64,000 nt of DNA from the NCBI GenBank assembly GCA_000151295.1, contig GG745346.1, positions 662,064-726,063 on the forward strand, read 5' to 3'. A program made the position numbers and the translations under genes. The DNA comes from Allomyces macrogynus ATCC 38327 (taxonomy: Eukaryota; Blastocladiomycota; Blastocladiomycetes; Blastocladiales; Blastocladiaceae). Below the pieces are notes generated by a model. It had not been told where the DNA came from. It searched no databases and was given only the letters and a program-made list of their open reading frames with translations. Of the stretch, positions 1 to 11,952 are shown one piece after another. The first letter of the stretch is position 1; every line of letters begins with the position of its first letter.

Positions 1-710
1 GGGGTGACGGCGGGGGCGACAGGGACGGGGGTCGCGACGAGCGGGGACAGCGTTGCACGCCGCGCCTTGTCGCGGCGGTCCCTGTGCGGGTAACGCCCGA
101 GCAGTTTCGCGTGCCGGTCGCGCAGCACGGTGAGTTCATGGTCGAACGCGGCAGCGCTCTTCGGCGGCCACTCGTTTCGTGGGATGCGAGTTTGGCGGCA
201 AAGAGCGCGTGCGGTGCGTCGGGGCGCGCGCGCCGCAGACTCAGCGTCGGCGAGTTTCGCGTGTAGCGAGTCGGCCAGGACCGACAGGTGCCGCACGGCG
301 TCGTCGCGGTCTTGCAGTGTGCGCGCGAGGTGCGCGTTGCCGCGGACCAGGGCGTCGACGTCGGTCATGGCGTCAGCGGGAGCAGCGGGATCGGCAGGTT
401 GGGCTTCAGAGTCCGAGTCGTCGTGGTCGTTGGCATGGAGCGAGAGCAGAGCCGACCGGCGCCGCAGGGATGGCGGCCGCGGCGAGGACAAGCGTGCGGG
501 CAGGACCACGGAGGCATGCGCGGGCCCGTGATGAGCAGTGATCATGGTGGTGTCGGTGTTGACGTCGTGCGCGGGCAGGGTCGTCGTGGTCGCGGACAGG
601 GTGGCGCCATGGAGAGGGGGCGCTGGGCGCGACACGAGAGGACGGCGTTGGTGGGCGGTGGCGACTGCGGCAGCGAGGAGATCAGCGGTCGGTGCCGCAG
701 CAGCGGTCAT
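1..710 (-). CDS. Hypothetical protein with coiled-coil-like segment (partial, 3' end beyond window)
   Basis: I do not recognise this gene. From an ATG whose first base is 710, the minus strand stays open to the window edge, so only the N-terminal ~236 residues are visible. The first ~110 residues are Ala/Pro/Thr/Arg-rich and look disordered, with a short acidic patch (HDDSDSE). From about residue 115 the sequence becomes charged and heptad-like (DALVRGNAHLARTLQDRDD, then a stretch ending ESAARAP), which suggests a coiled coil. Alternative in-frame ATGs lie at 545 and 368, and the heptad part begins right after the last one. Codon use is GC-rich like the neighbours. Function unknown; the existence of a coding region is inferred from the open frame and protein-like composition. 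Confidence 0.45.
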   Translation of the reverse strand, partial: MTAAAAPTADLLAAAVATAHQRRPLVSRPAPPLHGATLSATTTTLPAHDVNTDTTMITAHHGPAHASVVLPARLSSPRPPSLRRRSALLSLHANDHDDSDSEAQPADPAAPADAMTDVDALVRGNAHLARTLQDRDDAVRHLSVLADSLHAKLADAESAARAPRRTARALCRQTRIPRNEWPPKSAAAFDHELTVLRDRHAKLLGRYPHRDRRDKARRATLSPLVATPVPVAPAVT

Positions 711-960
711 GGAAGGCCGGTCCGGATGGCGGTGGTGCCGACAGGTTGGTGCGCGTGGTGGATGAGAACAACCAGTCGCGTGCCGCTCGTCGTGCGATGC
801 GATGATGCCACTTGGCGGCACCGGCCATGCCCAAATCGCGTGTCCCACGTGCGCTTCGCGGTGAAGCCTTCGTGCTGCGATGCATCCGCGGACAGCTCGG
901 TCGCGTTTGCGTTCTTTGACCACGTCACCACGTCGATCATCCTCCCAGCCACGTCCGCGC

Positions 961-1290
961 TAGGCCGCGTCACCGTCGGCGGCGCTGCACCACTCGGGGC
1001 CGCTGACATCGTCAACAAGGGACCACGACCCGATCCCAAGCCTGCTGCTCGTCTCGCCGGGCCAGCTGCGCTTGCTCAACTCGGCCTTGCGCGCCGAAGT
1101 CGAGCAGCTTGTCGTGCCGCTGATGGCCACCGCACCCGCCCTCGCCAGCCATGATGCCCTGGCACTGGCGCATGGCATGGGGATGCGCCGGCCCCCAAGA
1201 CTTGAGCGCATCCACGCCGACGACCGTGCCGACCCGGAATCTCTCGCCAGACATGTTGCTGTGCAACTACACAGCCTCACCCAACGCCCT
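961..1290 (+). other. Coding-like GC-rich segment, truncated
   Basis: After a TAG at 961 the plus strand has an open frame with protein-like composition (a stretch reading LLLVSPGQLRLLNSALRAEV and onwards). It runs to about 1290, exactly where base composition drops into the GC-poor island. No ATG starts it. It could be an exon beginning after the preceding CTAG acceptor, or the remnant of a gene cut by the island. Function unknown. Confidence 0.2.
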
Positions 1291-1299
1291 CATCGTGAG

Positions 1300-3400
1300 C
1301 CTCTCTCTACTCATTCACAATCGACAGCGACAAGGACCTTGAGCCCAATGGTGCATCGGATTCGGCCTTTTTTGACGCTGATTCGGGCCCACAACCGTTG
1401 TGTCCAAGTCTGCATCTGAGTCCGAGTCTGGTTCAGGATTCAGGTTCAACGATCGCATGCATGCCACTGTATGGGGCATGGTGGGCCTTGGCAGAATCGC
1501 ACGCTGCATAGTGGCCTTGGCAGCCTTGGCGCATGCGCGCAAATGTTTGGTCGGCACTTAGAGTGCGTTCAGGTCGTCCAGGTCGTCATTGCTGTCTGGA
1601 TCCAAGCTGTGCCCCTGTCCATCTTGCATTCAGTCTCTTCCTCTGTGTCAGAACTCATGGGCAGATCCGACTTGGTGTCAGTGCCCAAGTAGACCATCTT
1701 GGTCTTGTTCTTGATTCGATGAGGTAGGCACACTTGGGACAGTGGTCATTGTGGACAAGGACAAGGCACACAATGAACATAACCCAGTCTTCTCACAGGC
1801 CCACCCCTTGAGACAGTTGCTGATGCGCACATTGCCAAGCAGCAGGTCATGAATCTGCTTTGGTGTCTCAACTTTTGCACACTGTGACTCACGGATCTGC
1901 TTGGCCACATAGCCCATGATTGGTGTCTGGGACCAATGCTGCCTACCATGGTAGCACTTCTGTGCTTCCCAACATGCCAGTCAAGGCGCTTGAGCGGCTT
2001 GACGATTTCATTGCACAACTTGCAGTTGCACCATTTTGCAACTGAGTGCATGCTTTTGATGGGCTGCTTGTGGCTGCCATTCCTTCCATCAAGCAGTATA
2101 AACTGTGTCAGAGCACATCAAGACATGCAACAGCAAAATGGAGTGATCAAGTACACAACATACTTGAAAGGCATTGTGCACCCATCCATGCCACATGGAA
2201 TTGACGCTTCCTTCCTGCAATACCTGTGCTCCTTCATATGGATCTCTGTCCTACAGTCGATCAGAAGCCAGTCTCAGATTAGCACTGTGAGACCTGGCAG
2301 TCAGTGACACACAAACCCAGCCTTGCATTCTCACACACGTGTGGCTTTCCTGTGTTGCACACAATGCTAGCCCAAATTTGCACTTGGATCTGGTCAAACA
2401 AAATTGTCGTCTTGCCAAGACCAAACTTGTGCAGATCCTTTGCAATTTTGGCCATGTACTTGTGTCTGGTGGCAGTCATGGAATCGCCTGCTGGCAAAAA
2501 TACCTACACAGACACCACCAATCAGCCGATTTGCTGCCAAGGTCCACAACACTGAGCTGCACAAACCTGCATTGACCAACACTTGAGGGCATGGGCTGCT
2601 TGGTGGCCAGGCACTGGTCAGTCACAGATGTGCCAGTGGGATGGCAGCTCCAAAGCCAGAAAAACTTCACCTTGACCAGATCAGGACGCAGTATGGTGAA
2701 GACCTGCAGTCTGGAACACAGTCCCACAGCTACAGGATGGCCTGGCAGGATCAGTTGAGCTTGACCAGGGACAAGGAGGAGCTGGACACATTCTTGTCGC
2801 AAAACTGCAGCTCTCCAGCCAGCGTCCACTGCCTCTGGGCCCTCTCAGCATGCGCATTGGCAGAGGCAGCAGGGCCATGCCCACCAAGCGTGGCAGCCAC
2901 TTCACATGACAGGCGCAGGAATGACGCCGCTGATTTCAGGCTCACAGTCGAGGAGAGCTAGGATTTCAATGCTGCAGTTGACACCATTCAGGTACCCAAG
3001 CTCACCCACCCTTAGCGTCCGCGGTTCTCCGACCATGTGTGAGCTGTGGAGGACAGCAAGGCCACCTGTTTTCAGGAATATGGGATTGTAAAAATCAGTG
3101 CAACCGCCAGGTCCTGGTAGATGTGCAGCGTACCAATTAATGTCGTGCAAAGGGACTCAACAGTCTCGATCAGACGGACTGGCCTGGTCAGGTCCTGAGT
3201 TGCAGCACACTTGAGGTGTGGTGATGTGTGGTGATGTGAAACTCAACTGCCAGTGATTGAAGGTGATCCGACGGTGCACTGGCTAGGACAGGCCGTGCCC
3301 AGTCAAAGACACGACAATCGCCAGCCTTGCCATGACCACAGTGATCATGGTGACTGGAAATGGCGAGAGAGTGCAGACATGTCAAGCTTGCCAGGGTGAT
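1300..3400 (-). pseudogene. Degenerate, frameshifted reading frames in a GC-poor island (possible mobile-element remnant)
   Basis: This stretch is clearly poorer in GC than its flanks and has no intact gene. On the minus strand, protein-like segments follow each other in shifted frames: about 3150-2902, 2945-2751, 2829-2476, 2497-2279, 2051-1900 and 1917-1678. One segment near 2045-1960 has a zinc-finger-like spacing (CNCKLCNEIVKPLKRLDWHV, then GKHR), which resembles BED-type fingers of transposases. That is only a resemblance. The pattern of consecutive fragments in changing frames is what an old decayed gene or transposon looks like. No terminal repeats were recognised. Family assignment is open. 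Confidence 0.3.
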
Positions 3401-3424
3401 GATGACAACACGCTGGTCGACGAA

Positions 3425-3913
3425 CTAAGCCTCAGGTGCGCGCCGCCTGAGCTTGGGAACCGTCAGAATCATCTTGGACAGGTATGGCGGAAGGTTTGAG
3501 AATCTACTTGTTGTTGTCTGAATCAGATCATGATGAACGACCATGCCTCCATGCAAGGCATTGTGCAAGATGGGCATCATGTCAACCATAAGGATCAGCA
3601 CACGCGCGACCATGTCTGCACCCCCCGTGTCAATGGCCATGAAAAGCACAACTCGTGGGAATGCCGAACGAGCAAGCTCTGAACGGCGTGGTGGGAAATC
3701 CGGTTGAAGCAGCAAAGAGCGAATGGCCGGCCAATTGGCATTGTGGATGGCGGCTTGAAAACAGGCAACACTTTGAGCAGGTGAGGTGAGTCGGTCAAGT
3801 GCGCGGCAAGTCGCTTGAAGCCGTGCCGTGCTGCAAAAGCCGAGGAACCGCAGGATTGTGGCCAGGACCACGTCGGGCAGGGTTGCAAGCGACATGGGGG
3901 TCGACCATTCCAC
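3425..3913 (-). CDS. F-box-like protein, lineage-specific family
   Basis: Intact 162-residue single-exon frame from ATG at 3913. Residues ~9-40 resemble an F-box: LATLPDVVLATILRFL, followed by RLQATCRALDRL. The Leu-Pro start and the hydrophobic/Cys-Arg-Ala ending are typical of SKP1-binding F-boxes. The rest (about 45-162) has short helical, ankyrin-like pairs such as ADMVARVLILMVDM and is probably a substrate-recognition region. It sits alone in a GC-poor island. A broken relative with the same N-terminal pattern lies at 36324-36799, and similar degenerate helical repeats occur at 27.4-28.9 kb, so it belongs to a local multigene family. A role as adaptor of an SCF ubiquitin ligase is inferred from the motif only. 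It may be C-terminally short compared with functional relatives. Confidence 0.5.
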   Translation of the reverse strand: MEWSTPMSLATLPDVVLATILRFLGFCSTARLQATCRALDRLTSPAQSVACFQAAIHNANWPAIRSLLLQPDFPPRRSELARSAFPRVVLFMAIDTGGADMVARVLILMVDMMPILHNALHGGMVVHHDLIQTTTSRFSNLPPYLSKMILTVPKLRRRAPEA

Positions 3914-4184
3914 CGTGACTTTGAAAGTTTTGTTTCACCTATTTCATGCCGTTATCTTGCATGGCAGCAAGTACCTGGCCGCGTCATGTTCTTTCCATTT
4001 GCCGACAATCGCCACCGCGTTGTACGCCTGCTTGTTGAGCAGGTGCCAGTCGGATGAACAGCGTCAACTCCGATGCGTCTAATTGCGTCGGTCTCTCTAT
4101 TGTCGCTCAACTACGGAGTTTATTGGAAGCCAGGATTCACGAAATGTAAACAAGTTAAAGTTTAGTCCTCGCTCGGATTTCACT

Positions 4185-7100
4185 TTATGCGTTGTTAGTC
4201 CCTCGTTCTCGCCTCCCGGCCCCACCACGTCCCGGCCGCCGATCTGCCATCGCCGGCGCTCGCAAGACCGGTGCTTCAAACACGAGCGCGCGCGACTGCT
4301 GCGTGACCGGTGAATCACGGGCCTTGGCATCGAGCCGCAACCGTGACGCACGGTTCACGCGCGGCACGAGTGCCGGGGGCGCCGCAAACGGATTAACTGC
4401 ATCAGCGTTCATCGACGTGGCGGCGCTGCCCGGTTCCTCGGGCAGGAGAGCGGCAGCCGCCAAAATATCCTCGGCCGGATCGACGCGCGGGCCGCGCGCG
4501 TAGATAGGCAGCTCGCGCTTGCTCTTGGGTGCCGAAGGTGCGCGCGCATGATCCTCGGCAAGTATCGCGAGCGCTTGCCGCCCATTGTCGCTCTCAAAGT
4601 ACGGTACGAGCGTGGCGCGGATCCCGCGGAGAACGTCGTCCAAGTGCACAGGGATTTGGGTCGGCGGTGGGCGGGTCGCGGGAGCGCGGGTCAGGATTCG
4701 GCGCACGGCAGCCAGGTCGGCGTTGGCAAACAGGTTCCCGGCGCCGCGTGGACCTGCAGACGTGACTTCGGCGCGCATCGGTTCTACCGGCGCTGGGACG
4801 GGCGGGCGCGGTGCTTGGATGAGCCGGACGCGGTCACTAGTCGAAAAGTAGCGTTGGAGAATATCGGTTTCGGTCATGGACGTGAGCGGCGCCTTGTCGG
4901 TGCCTGCCGCAAACCCCATCTGGCGTGTCGTCGCCGTTGATGGCGATTCGCGGACCCGACTCGGGCTCGACCACGGCGACGCGCGGCGACGCTGGCCGGT
5001 CCTGTTTGGCCACATACACGTCACGCCAAGCGCGCTTGATGGCGTTGCGAATCGAGGCCGTGATGCGTGGGTACCGGTAGAATCGGTGGTGCGCGACGTG
5101 GTGCGCATCGTGGCCCGACACCATGGCCGTCACATACACGACCGGCGATGACTCGCTGCCCGGCACGGGCTCTTCAGCAATGCGCACGTCCACGTTTTGT
5201 TGCTGCGTCAGCGCCAGGAGACGCAACTGCATCGTCGCGTCGGTCAGGAATCGCATGTGGGGGCCGGAACGGTGCAGGGCAAAAAAAGGACGGCGTCGCG
5301 ACTTGGGCGTCGAGTGGAGAGCGCAGCAGCGTTTCGGTGACTTGGCCAGGTGGAATCATGTCAGGGAGCTGAGCCGGACCGGTGCGTGGCGCACGGCGAG
5401 TAATGTGGCCAGTCTTTAGATCGAGGACGTGCCCGTCGACGACCATCGACGTGAACTGGTCCTGGGTCACGATCTGGAATCCGTTGACCTGAATGAACGA
5501 GAGTCAGAGACACATTATCATCTGAGAAAATAGAATAGAAGAGAACAAAGCGCACTATGGTCACCTCGAGCTCGTTTGCGACCCACTTGACGACCGTGCC
5601 AGCGCTGTCCACAAACACCCACCCGTCGGCTGCGCCGCCCAACTGCAACTCTCCCACGTCGGGAATGTGCGCGTGAACCAGCCCGGTTCTCACCGCGCAC
5701 CGAATAACCGTGCCGTCGCGGTGCTCCACGGTAGTTGTCCCGTCGCGCTCCACGACACACGACACGCCGTCGGGCCGCCGCCACATCGACCGATGATGGC
5801 GCGGATCCGACTCGCGGCACACGGGCAGCGGCGCGGGCGCTGGCGTGACCGTGCCGTCGACACCGACCCACGTCCACTGACCCGTCGCCGCATCCCGCGT
5901 CCCAACCGTGCCCGTGCGGCCCAGGTACATGGTCGTGCCATTGGCCGCGTGCACGACGTGGTCGCCCGTGGGCGTGACTCGGCGCCATCCACGGTTGCCA
6001 GGGAACCGGAAACACACGCGGCCGGCGCCGTCGACCGTGCACGTCGTCCCGCTGCTCGTCGAGTACATGAACCTGGGCGACGTCGCACCGTCAGCCGAGG
6101 CCGCGAGCAGCGTCAGGCACCCACCGTGGTGCAGAGTCGCCACGAGCTGACAGGGTGCTTGGAGCCGGCAGTACGCCGTAGGCGTGGCGAGAAGTTGCTC
6201 CTCGCGAACGGTCGGGTAGTTGCGCGAAGCGTAGACAATGGAATTCGTCTTGTGCACTTCGGGAAGGTCGACGTGCACCTGCTGCGCGAGCTGCCGCGGG
6301 ACGCTGTCGTAGACGTAACCCGCCGCCGGAGGGAGTGCTTCGTGACTTGTGGTGGCACCATTCGCCGAATCCAAACTTGCGCGGTGGTGACCATTGCGCG
6401 CGGCCGTTGTGCTGACGGGCCTGCGACACAGCCACGAGCAGTTTTCCGTCGGGACGAGCTTGTACGGCGGTCGAGGCAGCGGCGGCATCGCGGAGAGCAA
6501 CGTCGATGGCCTGGAAGAGACCGACAGTCAGTTTCATCCAGATCAAGAGCAGAGCGAGCGTTGAAAATACGAACCTGGATCACCGGCAACGGCTCCAGCA
6601 CCTCGACCCATACCGTATCGTCGAGCTGCTGCCTCGTCAGCGCCTCGAAGTGCACCAGGTCGAGGTAGTGACTCGCGAGTTGCTGGTTGAGCCCGACCGT
6701 GCACGCAAATTGCGTCTTCTTCCACTCGTTGTCCCTGTTGATCGGTGGACACGCCTTTACAATCGCCTCGGTCCGCGCCTTGACTTCCAGTGGTGGTTTT
6801 TCTCTGGTGTCGCGTGAGTACAGCAGAGTAAGATTCCAAGTCTGAGCCGCGGCGGATGCGTGAATATGCAGCGGACAACGCACAGTTGGAACACGCGCGG
6901 CACACTTGCTCCTGTCCCACTATCGGCCGCCAGTCGCCGGGGCGGGGCCACATACTTGAGCAGGTCTAGCACTACGGCGCGCTCGTCCGACACCTCCGAC
7001 TCCGACCCCGACGCGCCCCCGACCTCGACATTCGCCTCGGGCAGCGCCACGACACGCTGCTGCGCGTAGTACGCCGCATATTCGTGGCGCTCCGCCAAAG

Positions 7101-8340
7101 CGCGGTACCAAGACTGCGCCAGCATATCAAAAGCTGCCGCGGCATTCGCGCACGCAGCGACGTTGACGGAGGCGAGAACCGTCCTCGTCGTGGGACACTG
7201 ATCCAGGACGCGGTCGCGTAAACTGGCGAGCTGAGTTTCCACGGATGGAGCACCATGGAGGCCGACGAGCGACGTGACGGCGTGCAGAGGGATGCGGCCT
7301 TCCTGGATGACGGCGGTGAGAACAGTCGGTGAGAGGAAGTGCGACAGGAGAACGTAATTTTCGGGACCGTCGGTTGGCTCGTCGTCTAGTAAAAGAGGGT
7401 GGAGAGTGAGCGTACGTGGCGGAGGGATGCGATTCAATGCATACGTACTGAGCGGCATCACCTTGACTTTGGGAATCGCGCGGTCGCGCAGCTTACCCTT
7501 TTGCTTGGGTGCCGGTGCGTCGTTGGCACCAACGGCCGTCTCGGGTCGCGCTCCACCATCTCCTTGTGCAAACAAACAGGCAAGTTGAGTAAATTTGCAA
7601 TCACAATCAAACCGCGCGATATGCTTTCAAGTACGCACCCTTACCGCGCTTCCCCGCCGACTTGGGCGCATCGCGGCTATCTTTCTTCCCAATCGCATCC
7701 GCGCCCTTCCCCGCATCTTTGTCGTCCTTCTTCCCTGCTCCACCACCGCCACCACCGCCCTTAGAACTCGCCATCGCCATCGACTCCGTATCGGCCGCGA
7801 GCGCCGCCGCCGCCGCTTCCTTGGCGACCCGTTTCGCTTCGAGAGAGTTGGCGCGCAAGCGAAGCAGGAACTGGTAAAGCAGGCGCACCATGAGCTGGTC
7901 GGGCAAGTCGGTGCCGCGCGGATTGCTGTCGAGAAACGCCTTGGCGTCGCGGCACAGGTCGTTGGTCTTGACGTGCTCGTTGATCCACTCGAGGAACTCG
8001 GACTTAGTCACGAGAAGGAACCGCTTGCGCATGCCGCTCGAGACGACGTCGTGAAAGTCGGCGAGCCACGCGGTCACGTCCACATCGGCCGGGGTGTCGG
8101 GGAAGACGGCGCCAATCCAGGCATTCCAGTCGTCCTATGCGGTGGAGAAGGAAGATGGGGTCAGAAGCTGATTCGACGTTTGGGTGTTGAGAATCTGAGC
8201 GTCGGTAGTACGTCAATCAGTGGCATGTCAGTCATGGCGCCTTGACTGCCCGACGCATTGGGATCGGCCACGACGACTTGCGGAACTGGTGGAGTTGCCG
8301 CGCCCTTGTCTGCAGCCGCAGCAGGCGCCTTTTTGGACAT
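4185..8340 (-). CDS. SPAG17: SPAG17/PF6-like axonemal central-apparatus protein (with frameshifts)
   Basis: Central-pair projection protein needed for flagellar motility, acting in the axoneme. Start ATG at 8340. Exons that can be read are 8340-8212, 8134-7645, 7562-6956, 6803-6575, 6510-5565 and 5488-4185, separated by GT-AG introns of 64-152 nt. The N-terminal part has the SPAG17 hallmark DDEP-DG followed by ENYVLLSHFL and an Ala/Lys/Gly-rich linker. The C-terminal half has the family's repeated DGT-type beta motifs (VERDGTTTVEHRDGTVIR, VHAANGTTMYLGR). The protein is shorter than animal SPAG17. Apparent one-base insertions sit in an A7 run at 5281-5287 and a C4 run at 4914-4917, and the frame also seems to change near 6355-6420. 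They may be assembly errors or real damage. It shares a 530-bp divergent promoter region with DNAI1. Confidence 0.7.
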
Positions 8341-8873
8341 GGTTGATTCTTGGCGACCGAATTTCGTGCGGCCGCGCACTAGATGCCTGAACGATACGAT
8401 AACCCGACGCCGTCAAGCATGAGCTTGTCACCTCGAGGCCAATGGCTGATTTCGTTGCGCACGAATATATGCCTGGTGCCTTGCAGCTAGTTGATATCAC
8501 TTCGAGACGTGTGCTCGACGCTGACGTGCAGTTTGCATGAGTTGGAATCGTTGTAGGCGGTGATCAGAGCTTTGTCAACACTTCTGTGTGCGGTCGATTT
8601 CGACAACGTGATCGCGTCCAAAGCTACTTCATTCACGTTTGATCTGATCTTCACGCAACCAACCGGCCGCGGCCGCTCGCTCCACCTCTTCCCCACCCAC
8701 CCGCTGCAACTGAAACTGCCCGCACTGCAACGGAACCGACGCTTGCAACGTATCTGGACCCGGTCAACTCTCTGCTTTGCCGCATTTGCACCCCGCCTGC
8801 CGACCGACCGCCCGACCGGGATCCCCCTTTTCTCCGACGACCGGCCGACCCCCCCTCTTCGCCGACTCTCAAG
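8341..8873. promoter_or_regulatory. Divergent intergenic region between two axonemal genes
   Basis: The 533 bp between the start codons of the SPAG17-like gene and DNAI1 hold no convincing gene and must contain both promoters. The layout suggests co-expression during zoospore formation. I saw no clear RFX X-box or TATA element. This is inferred from gene layout only. Confidence 0.4.
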
Positions 8874-11454
8874 ATGAAGGCTATTCGGCGGGCCAAGGTG
8901 ACCTGCGCCTGTCACTCTCAACTCGGTCGAGATCACACTTCTGATCCTCGCCGATCCCGGCCATGACTAGATTGCCGAGCCACCCAAAGAGGTCAAGGCC
9001 TCGCTCGGGTCGCTCAACGCGACGGGCAACGGCGCGCTCATGGACGGTGACCCGTCGGCCAATCCAGAATGGCTCCCAGTATGCCTCCATCTCGCCGTTG
9101 CCGCCAGCGCTCCGCGCACGCTCGCACGAACTAATGCAGGAGTCTCCAACTTTTGTAGCCCAAGCAGCTGCTCAAGCCGCCGGGCCAGCTGGCGCTCGCC
9201 GACAAGGAGCTCGACGAGGAACTCACGCGCATCTTGAATGCCAACAACCCGCACGCGCCGCAAAATATTGCGCGGTGGAACAACAAGGAGCAAATGTACA
9301 AGGCCACGCCCAACATGGAGCACATGGTCACGCACTTTGAGTTTGAAGGGTACGCGTCCGCACCTCGCTTTGCCGCGCCCGGCTCGTCCGACCGCTCAAC
9401 CTGCTTCCGTCCTGTTGCCTAGCTACCTGCTCTACAAGAACGACGACAAGAAGCAAGAGGACGACGCGGCCGCCGCGGCCGCGCGCGCGGAGGGCGAGGC
9501 CAAGCCTGAGGGCGTCGATGAGGGCACCGGCACGACCGAGGACGCAGGGACGTCGACCGACGCGCCCGCCATGGTCCCAGCGGTGGCGCCGGACGTAACA
9601 GCGCTGCAGGAGAGCAGAAAAACGAGCAAGGCGCCGGCGCGCAACCAGTTCAATTACTCGGAGCGTGCGACGCAGACAGTCAACAACCCGCTGCGGGTAC
9701 GTGACGATTGGGTGCCCTCAGGATCAGGTAGTGCGGAGAGGTTGACGAGGCTGTGTGCGAGTAGAGCCGGTCGACCAACACGGAGCCGCCGCCCCACCGC
9801 ACGTTCTCGGGCGCGGTCAACCAGTGGTCGATTTACGATGCGTATATGGACGATGCGCAAGCCAAGGAGCGGGCAAAGGAAAAAGCCAAGGTGCGTCACT
9901 ATCTCCCCCTCTCTCCGTTTTGTCGCACAGATACTCACCCGAAGCTTGAACATTCCAACAGAACGCCGGCGCCAAGGGTCACAAGGACGACGATAAGCAC
10001 GCGACGCTGGCCGCTGAGGCGCCGCACGAGGACATGTACCACTCGTCCGACTTCCGCAAGCGGCTCGCGACGCTTGAGCGCATGGCCAACCAGAACACGT
10101 TTGACGAGATCACGCAGGACTTCAAGTACTGGGACGACGCGGCCGACGACTTGCGTGAGACCAAGGAAGGGTCGCTTTTGCCGCTGTGGGAGTTCACCTA
10201 CCTCAAGGAAAAGAAGAAGATGGTGCTCGCGCTCGCGTGGAACCCGGCGTGCCCCGACCTGTTTGTCGTCGCGTTTGGGTCGTACCAGTTTGCGAAACAG
10301 GGGCCCGGCGTGCTGTGCTGTTTCTCGCTCAAGAACCCGTCGTTCCCGGAATTCACGTTTAATACGCCCGCGGGGGTGACTGCGATTGACGTGCACCCGA
10401 AACGGCCGCACTTAATTGCCGCGGGGCTTTACGACGGCTCGTGTCTCGTGTTTGACCTGTCCGCCGACGCGGCCAACGCCGCCACTGGACCTGCAACAAG
10501 TGGAGCCGGGTGGGCATTGCCCGCGGCCGGGTACGGCGCTGGTGGTGCCGGCGGCCCAGCGGCGGCCAATGCTGCGGCGGATGCGCGGTACCGGTCGGAT
10601 ATCAAAGTTCAGCACACGGATCCGGTCTGGCAAGTCGTCTGGCAGCCGGACGACTTGGATGGGAACCCGAATTTTTATTCGGTATCGTCGGACGGCGCCG
10701 TCAAGCAGGCGATTTTGATCAAGAACGAGCTGATGCTCAGCGACGTGATTGCGCTGCACCGTAACGGCACGCCGCTCGCCGGTCTGTGCTGTGACTTCAA
10801 CAAGGCCAACGACCATCTGTTTGTGGTCGGGACCGAGGAGGGCGCGCTGATCAAGTGCTCCAAGGACTACAACTCGCAGTATTTGCAGACTTTCGAGGTA
10901 CGATTCGCGTTTGGTGTTGCTGTTCTCGTTCTGTTCCGCGCGACTGACCGCTTGCTTCGCTCCACCCCGACTAGGGCCACGCCATGGCCATCTACCGCGT
11001 CCTCTACAACCCCTTCTACACATCCGTCTTCCTGACGGCCTCGGCCGACTGGACCGTCAAGCTCTGGGACCACACGTCCCCGAAACCCATCTTTCTCTTC
11101 GACTTTGGCTGCCCCGTCGCCGACCTCGCATGGGCGCCCTTCTCGTCGACCACATTTGCCGTCGCCACGAACGATGGCAAAGTCGTCGTCTACGACCTCG
11201 ACGTGTCCAAGTACGACCCGATCTGCGTCCAGCAAGTCGTTGGTGGGAAAACTCACCTCACGCGGATCGCATTCTCGCCGTTTGATCCGGTGCTGGTGAT
11301 CGGGGACGATCGCGGCGTCGTGCAGGCAATGAAGCTGTCGCCGAATTTGCGCCGCGCAGGACGCGGTGGGGCGCAGTTGAGTATGGACGATCAGCGGGAT
11401 CGGTTGGAGAGGGTGGTCATGCTCGCGCTCGGGAAGGGAAATGCTGGGCGGTAA
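8874..11454 (+). CDS. DNAI1: Axonemal outer-arm dynein intermediate chain 1
   Basis: WD-repeat intermediate chain (IC1; IC78/ODA9 type) that anchors the outer dynein arm to flagellar doublets. Exons: 8874-8897, 8971-~9046, ~9160-9349, 9423-9696, 9765-9890, 9962-10897 and 10975-11454. The exon 2/3 junction is uncertain because the obvious GT donor at 9047 gives the wrong phase. Family motifs are strong: NNPHAPQNIARW, NQFNYSERATQT near the middle, the EPPPHRTFSGAVNQW block, LERMANQNTFDEITQDFKYW, then WD repeats with AGLYDGSCLVFDL, DPVWQVVWQ, VGTEEGALIKCSKDY, SADWTVKLWDH and a C-terminal VIGDDRGVVQAMKLSPNLR. An Ala/Gly-rich insertion lies in the WD region (near 10480-10580). It is transcribed divergently from the SPAG17-like gene. 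Its presence is direct evidence that the organism makes motile flagella. Confidence 0.9.
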
Positions 11455-11786
11455 GGGGAAGGGGACTAGATCCGGGTAGGGAGGATGGTTGGAGGAAGGG
11501 AGGGATGGAAGACGGGCGAACTTGCAATAGACTCGGCGCTTTCGATTGGGAGTGGCGGGTCGAAGGCAGCAAAAACAGGAGCACCAAGCGGCCCGCGTGC
11601 GAGCGAGCGGGGTTCGAGAGCTAATGTCGTGTCCACCCGCATGGTCTGCAGAAGCAGCGCAGCTTCGCTGATAATGTGACATGGTGTGACATGGCAGAGA
11701 AAGACAAGAATGCCATTTCTCATTGATCTGCTTGGCCGAGTTGGCCATCCAAGATTCGACAAGGCCAGCGCAACCCACAGCGTGGC
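11455..11786. other. Intergenic spacer, nothing recognised
   Basis: This is the 3' flank of DNAI1 facing the 3' end of the first cysteine-rich gene copy. I see no further gene or RNA here. Confidence 0.5.
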
Positions 11787-11952
11787 CTACCAATGGCAAT
11801 CTTTGACGTTCCATTCCTCCTTGGGGCACTCCTTGCAATACTTGTTGCCGTTGGGTGTAACGTTGCATGAAGACTCACGCTGGCAATGCGTCTCCCCGTT
11901 CTCCCTTTTGTAGCATCGAGAGCAATGGAGACGGACGCCGCGCGGGGTGAGC
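11787..11952 (-). pseudogene. Secreted cysteine-rich family, copy 1: C-terminal exon only
   Basis: On the minus strand an exon begins after a CTGTCCAG acceptor (first base 11952) and ends with TAG at 11787. It has the family core: HCSRCYKRENG, then QRESSC, NKYCKECP and a final KDCHW. The acceptor phase (one base completing a codon) matches intact members. Upstream, where a signal-peptide exon ending in Cys-Trp should lie, there is none. Instead the conserved promoter-like block of the array (about 12100-12180) is only ~150 bp away, whereas other copies have ~250 bp between that block and their ATG. I infer that exon 1 was deleted. The core itself has no stop codon, so the loss may be recent, or the exon may be used in another transcript. 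Confidence 0.6.
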
